A stretch of 18,882 bases of DNA from JBLNBQ01 sp050260095 (GTDB lineage: Bacteria; Bacillota; UBA5301; DYFA01), in contig JBLNBQ010000093.1 in assembly GCA_050260095.1 (NCBI GenBank), positions 1 to 18,882 of the forward strand, in the 5' to 3' direction. The position numbers were made by a program, and so were the translations under genes. Position 1 is the first letter of the stretch, and every line of letters begins with the position of its first letter. This document shows positions 15,346 through 18,882 of the stretch, piece by piece. Below the pieces are notes generated by a model. It ran no database searches, was not told the DNA's origin, and was given only the letters and a program-made list of their open reading frames with translations.

Positions 15346-18300
15346 GTGGCAGTCACCGCACTTTCCCGGCGTAAGTTGGCGGCCCTGGTGCTGGCGGCGG
15401 CACTGGGGCTGTCGTTTGCCGCGCTCTCGTCCTACTTGCTGCTCTGGGGTGACCACCGCCTCGAAGTGCCGCTCCGGAACACGGTGATCGCCGCCCTGGA
15501 GCGCCGGGGCGGCCTGCGGGTGAGCCTCGGAACGCTCCGCCCGGCGCCTTTCGGCGTGGTGGCGCTGGAAGGGCTCTCGCTGCGGGAGCCTTCCGGCGCC
15601 GAACTGCTCTCCGCCGACCGGGTAGAGATTCATCTCAGCCTGCTCTCGTGGCTGCGGCGCCGCGGCGGCCCGGCCAACCTGGTGAGCAGCATCGAACTGG
15701 TCCATCCCAAGGTCGAACTCGCGCAAGCCCCGGACGGCACCTGGAACTTCAGCCGCTATCTCGGCGGAGGCAACGGGCCGGCCGGCTGGAGCGGGCAGAT
15801 CCGCTTCCGCGACGGAGAAGCGACCGTCCGCGGCTTGGATGCGGCCAAACTCGCCGGCCAGGCCGGGCTCACGCGCCTCTCGCTGCCGGCAAGCCTCAGG
15901 TTCTTCGATCTGGAGGGGAACGTCGAGGCCCTGCCGGGCGGCGTCCTCAAGGCCTCGGCGGCCGGTCGCAGCAACCTATTGCCGGGCACCGCCGTGGCCG
16001 CCCGGACGGAACTCCGCCTCCCGGCCGGGGGTACCGTCGCGGTCAAGCTGAGCGAGGTCGACCTGGCCCGCGTCCAGCGGCTCGCCGGGCTGCCCAGGCA
16101 AGTCGGCCGGGTGTCCGCCGGGCGCGGCGATCTCGCGCTGAGGCTGGGCCTTTCCGGCCGCCGGTGGCGGCTGGCCGGCGCCGAACTCACCCTTCGGGAA
16201 ACTTCCTGGCGGCCGCCCTCCCTCAGAGCGCCTCTGACCGGGCTTTCCGGCCGGGTGGCCCTGCATGGCGACGCGCTCGCCATCGACCAACTGGCCTTCG
16301 ACTTCCTCTCCACCCGTTGGACGGCGCAGGGCCGGGTAACCCGGCTCAGCAACCCCTTGCTCGATGTCAGGCTCTCCGGGGAGAACGCTTACCTGCCGGC
16401 GCTGGCCGCCATCCTGCCTCCCTCGGCCCCAGCGGTTAAGGCCAGCGGCCGGGCCAGCCTCGACCTCACCATCCGGGGCGGCTGGCGCGACCCGCTCTTC
16501 TCCGGTTTCCTCAAGCTGAACCAGGTGGCTGTCTCTGCGCCGGGTCTGCCCCCGGTCTCCGACGTGAACGGCACGGTGGAGCTGGCCGGCGCCGGAGTCA
16601 GGCTGAACCGGCTGACGGCCAGGGTGGCCGGCGGCGGGGTGGCGCTCAGCGGGGAAATCCGCCAGTGGGAGGCTCCGCATGGCCGGTTGCAGCTCACCCT
16701 GCAGGGCCTGCCGCTGGAGGAAGCGCGGCGCCTCCTACCCGGGAACGTGAGGAGCAAGGCCAAGGCTTGGCCCCTGGCCGAGGGGCGCCTCAGCGCCGAG
16801 GTGGAACTCGACGGGGCGCTGTCCGACCCGGCGGTGAAGGGGCACGCCTCCCTGGTCGGGGCGCGTTGGAACGACCTGCCGCTGGAGCGCGTCGAGGTCG
16901 CCGGGGCCTACGCCGGGGGCTTCGTGAAGCTCGACCAGGTCAAGGTGGGCGCCGCCGGCGGCCAGCTCGACCTGGCGGTCGCCGCGCAACTGTCTCCGAC
17001 TCCCAGCTATACCTTCTCCGGCGAACTCCGCGACCTCGACCTGGGCCGGCTGTTCGCCGCGACCGGCACGAAGCTGCCGGTGGCCGCCGGGGGACGGCTC
17101 AGCGCCGTCATCACCGGCGAAGGGCGAGGGCTTGCGCCACAGGACGTCTCGGCCCGGGGCACCGCCTCCCTCCAGGACGGCTGGCTCGCCGGGGAACGCC
17201 TCACCAGCGGACGGCTGGGCTTCAGCCTCGCCGGCGGCAACCTCGACCTGGAGTACCTGAACCTCTCCTCTCCCGACGGGGAAGTCAACGGCTTCGCCCG
17301 GCTCGCCGCCGATGGCCGTCTCTCAGGGAGCATCGCCGGCCGCGCCCTCCGGCTCGACGCCATCTCCAAGTACGCCGGCGGCCTGCCGCTGGAGGGTTCG
17401 GCCGAAGTCCTGGCCGACCTCGGGGGCACGGCTGGCGAGCCGCAGCTTTCCGGCACCTTCGACCTCCTCCAGCCTACCTTCCGGGGGCAGGCCTTCTCCG
17501 ACGGGCAAGGGCGTTTCACGCTTACCCGGAGCGGGCTTGCGCTGCAGGACATGGTCGTCCGGCAGGGCGAGGGGAGCCTCGGCCTGGCGGGCACCATCGG
17601 CTACGGGCCAGACTACCCGCTCGACCTGCGGCTCACGGTTGCCTCCCTTCCGGCGCTGACCGCGGTGCCGCTGACCGGCGTCAAGACCGACCTTACGGGA
17701 ACGCTGGACGGTGCCTTCACGGTGCAGGGACCGGCGGAGCAGGCGGTGGTCGCCGGCGCCGCCCAACTGAAAGCCGGGAAGGTGGCAGGCTTCGCCTACG
17801 AAACAGCGGAGGCCCAATTCCGCTACGCGGGAGGCGTGGTGGATTTCGAACGGTTGTCCGGAAAGGCGGCCGGCCTCTCCGTGACGGGGAGCGGGCGCCT
17901 CTCCGGCGAAGAACTGGACCTTACGGTGCAAGTCGACCAGATCGACCTGGCCCAGCTCACCTTCCCGCACAAGCCGGCCGGGCCGTGGCAGGGCCTCGGC
18001 TCTTTCCAGGGAACCGTGCGGGGCCCCTTACGCGCTCCGGTGGTGGAGGGGCAGGTCGAGGGGCGTGACCTCGCCTACCGCAAGTACGCGCTGGCAAGCC
18101 TGGCCGGGAAGATCCGGTACGAAGGGAAGAGACTGTCGCTCGAGGACGTGGAACTCCGGCACGGGCAGGGCCGCTACCTGCTCTCCGGGGAAGTCGAGCC
18201 GGCCCTCTCCCGGATGGACCTGAGGCTCCGGTTCGACGAGACCGACCTGGGCGAACTCTCCCGTCTCGTCGAGGCGAAGCTCCCGGTGGCGGTGAGCGGG

Positions 18301-18882
18301 AAAGCCACCGGCGTGGTCCACGTCTGGGGCGCCTTCAAGGACCCGTCCGCCCGGTTGATCGCCGAGACCGACCAGGCCCGGTTCGCCGGGCTGGAGGTCG
18401 CCGGCGACCTCGACTTCGCGCTCCACAACAAGCAAGTGACGGTCAACCGCCTCAGGCTGGGCGAGATTGCCGGAGACGGCCTCCTGGTCGCCCAGGGTGT
18501 CGTGGGTCCGGCCGGAACCGACTTGCAGGTGCGGGCGACCAGGATCAGCGTGGGGCCCTTGGCGGTGGCGCTCGGCCTGAAGGCTGACCTCACCGGCAAG
18601 GCCGACGCCGACCTGACGCTGACCGGAACCCTGGCGGACCCGCAGGCCGAACTGAAGTTCAACGTGGCGGAGGCCAAGGTCAACGGCACGGCCCTGACCG
18701 AGGTCGACGGCCAAGCCACTTATGCGGGCGGCGCCGTGCGGGTGGGCAGCTTCGTGCTGGCCAGCGGCGAGCGCCGGCTCGAAGTCACCGGCACCTGGCC
18801 CCTCACCGCGGCGCGCCAGGCGGCGCGGGGCCGCCAGGGCGGACCCGCGGAGGGTAAACAGCGGATGGCGGTGGCGCAGGGC
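15346..18882 (+). CDS. AsmA/TamB-like large envelope protein (5' part, runs off the window)
   Basis: An uninterrupted frame of 1179 codons to the window end. An N-terminal membrane anchor (LAALVLAAALGLSFAALSSY, LLLW) is followed by the typical family opening: LRNTVIAALERRGGLRVSLG, FGVVALEGLSLREPSGAELL, ADRVEIHLSLLSWL, VELAQAPDGTWNFSRYL. The rest is one long series of beta units with recurring LxGxxxDPxxxG-type phrases (LDGALSDPAVKGHASL, LGGTAGEPQLSGTFDL, VRGPLRAPVVEGQVEG, LTGTLADPQAELKF). Such proteins form long hydrophobic grooves that bridge inner and outer membranes and move phospholipid or assist outer-membrane assembly. The C-terminal DUF490 domain that would separate TamB from other AsmA-like proteins lies outside the window. 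GTG 15346 is the chosen start; GTG 15325 is possible; neither has a strong ribosome binding site. Confidence 0.88.
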   Translation, partial: MAVTALSRRKLAALVLAAALGLSFAALSSYLLLWGDHRLEVPLRNTVIAALERRGGLRVSLGTLRPAPFGVVALEGLSLREPSGAELLSADRVEIHLSLLSWLRRRGGPANLVSSIELVHPKVELAQAPDGTWNFSRYLGGGNGPAGWSGQIRFRDGEATVRGLDAAKLAGQAGLTRLSLPASLRFFDLEGNVEALPGGVLKASAAGRSNLLPGTAVAARTELRLPAGGTVAVKLSEVDLARVQRLAGLPRQVGRVSAGRGDLALRLGLSGRRWRLAGAELTLRETSWRPPSLRAPLTGLSGRVALHGDALAIDQLAFDFLSTRWTAQGRVTRLSNPLLDVRLSGENAYLPALAAILPPSAPAVKASGRASLDLTIRGGWRDPLFSGFLKLNQVAVSAPGLPPVSDVNGTVELAGAGVRLNRLTARVAGGGVALSGEIRQWEAPHGRLQLTLQGLPLEEARRLLPGNVRSKAKAWPLAEGRLSAEVELDGALSDPAVKGHASLVGARWNDLPLERVEVAGAYAGGFVKLDQVKVGAAGGQLDLAVAAQLSPTPSYTFSGELRDLDLGRLFAATGTKLPVAAGGRLSAVITGEGRGLAPQDVSARGTASLQDGWLAGERLTSGRLGFSLAGGNLDLEYLNLSSPDGEVNGFARLAADGRLSGSIAGRALRLDAISKYAGGLPLEGSAEVLADLGGTAGEPQLSGTFDLLQPTFRGQAFSDGQGRFTLTRSGLALQDMVVRQGEGSLGLAGTIGYGPDYPLDLRLTVASLPALTAVPLTGVKTDLTGTLDGAFTVQGPAEQAVVAGAAQLKAGKVAGFAYETAEAQFRYAGGVVDFERLSGKAAGLSVTGSGRLSGEELDLTVQVDQIDLAQLTFPHKPAGPWQGLGSFQGTVRGPLRAPVVEGQVEGRDLAYRKYALASLAGKIRYEGKRLSLEDVELRHGQGRYLLSGEVEPALSRMDLRLRFDETDLGELSRLVEAKLPVAVSGKATGVVHVWGAFKDPSARLIAETDQARFAGLEVAGDLDFALHNKQVTVNRLRLGEIAGDGLLVAQGVVGPAGTDLQVRATRISVGPLAVALGLKADLTGKADADLTLTGTLADPQAELKFNVAEAKVNGTALTEVDGQATYAGGAVRVGSFVLASGERRLEVTGTWPLTAARQAARGRQGGPAEGKQRMAVAQG

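Noticed and set aside
12645..15356. A 903-codon minus-strand frame opposite flgJ and the S55 gene
   Set aside because: It covers two recognisable plus-strand genes, has an Arg/Gly/His-rich non-protein-like translation and no ribosome site; a GC-skew artefact.
16665..18068. A 467-codon plus-strand frame inside the AsmA/TamB-like gene
   Set aside because: Out of frame with a continuous 1179-codon reading frame; Arg/Gly/Pro-rich translation typical of frame-shifted high-GC DNA.

Overview
The window is high-GC DNA from what looks like a spore-forming, flagellated Firmicute whose envelope has an outer membrane. The spore side is shown by a SpoIID glycan hydrolase, a SpoIIQ-like M23 protein and the mother-cell regulator SpoIIID beside an MreB/Mbl homologue. 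The outer-membrane side is shown by FlgA, FlgH and FlgI, which build the flagellar P and L rings and are expected only where the rod crosses peptidoglycan and an outer membrane, and by a very large AsmA/TamB-like protein. CIRCE-controlled groESL is typical of Firmicutes. High GC plus a sporulating diderm plan suggests a Limnochordia-like lineage rather than Negativicutes or Halanaerobiales; this placement is an inference from gene content.

Layout. Positions 2-133 are the 3' end of a membrane protein, followed by a bidirectional terminator. The minus-strand groES-groEL operon (257-2193) is driven by a near-consensus vegetative promoter overlapping a perfect CIRCE operator. The plus strand then carries murA, spoIID, an M23/SpoIIQ-like gene, spoIIID with its own terminator, and mbl with its own terminator. 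A short minus-strand island (about 7080-7938) holds small membrane or exported proteins of unknown function. Next come two FlgF/FlgG-type rod genes, preceded by a plausible sigma-28 promoter and separated by a structured leader whose last hairpin buries the second gene's ribosome binding site. They are followed by a tight flgA-flgH-flgI-flgJ run ending in a terminator. The right end holds an S55 (SpoIVB-family) serine peptidase and the first 1179 codons of an AsmA/TamB-like gene that runs off the window.

How it fits together. From memory, murA-spoIID-spoIIQ-spoIIID-mbl-flhO-flhP is also the Bacillus subtilis order. Here the same backbone continues into ring genes and a TamB-like protein instead of stopping as in monoderms. 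The locus thus joins cell-wall precursor synthesis (MurA), engulfment peptidoglycan remodelling (SpoIID, M23), cell shape (Mbl), the flagellar rod and rings, and envelope lipid or outer-membrane biogenesis. The most interesting unexplained items are the flgG leader, the structured leader before the S55 gene, the reversed order of S55 catalytic segments, a FlgH without a lipobox, and the minus-strand island.
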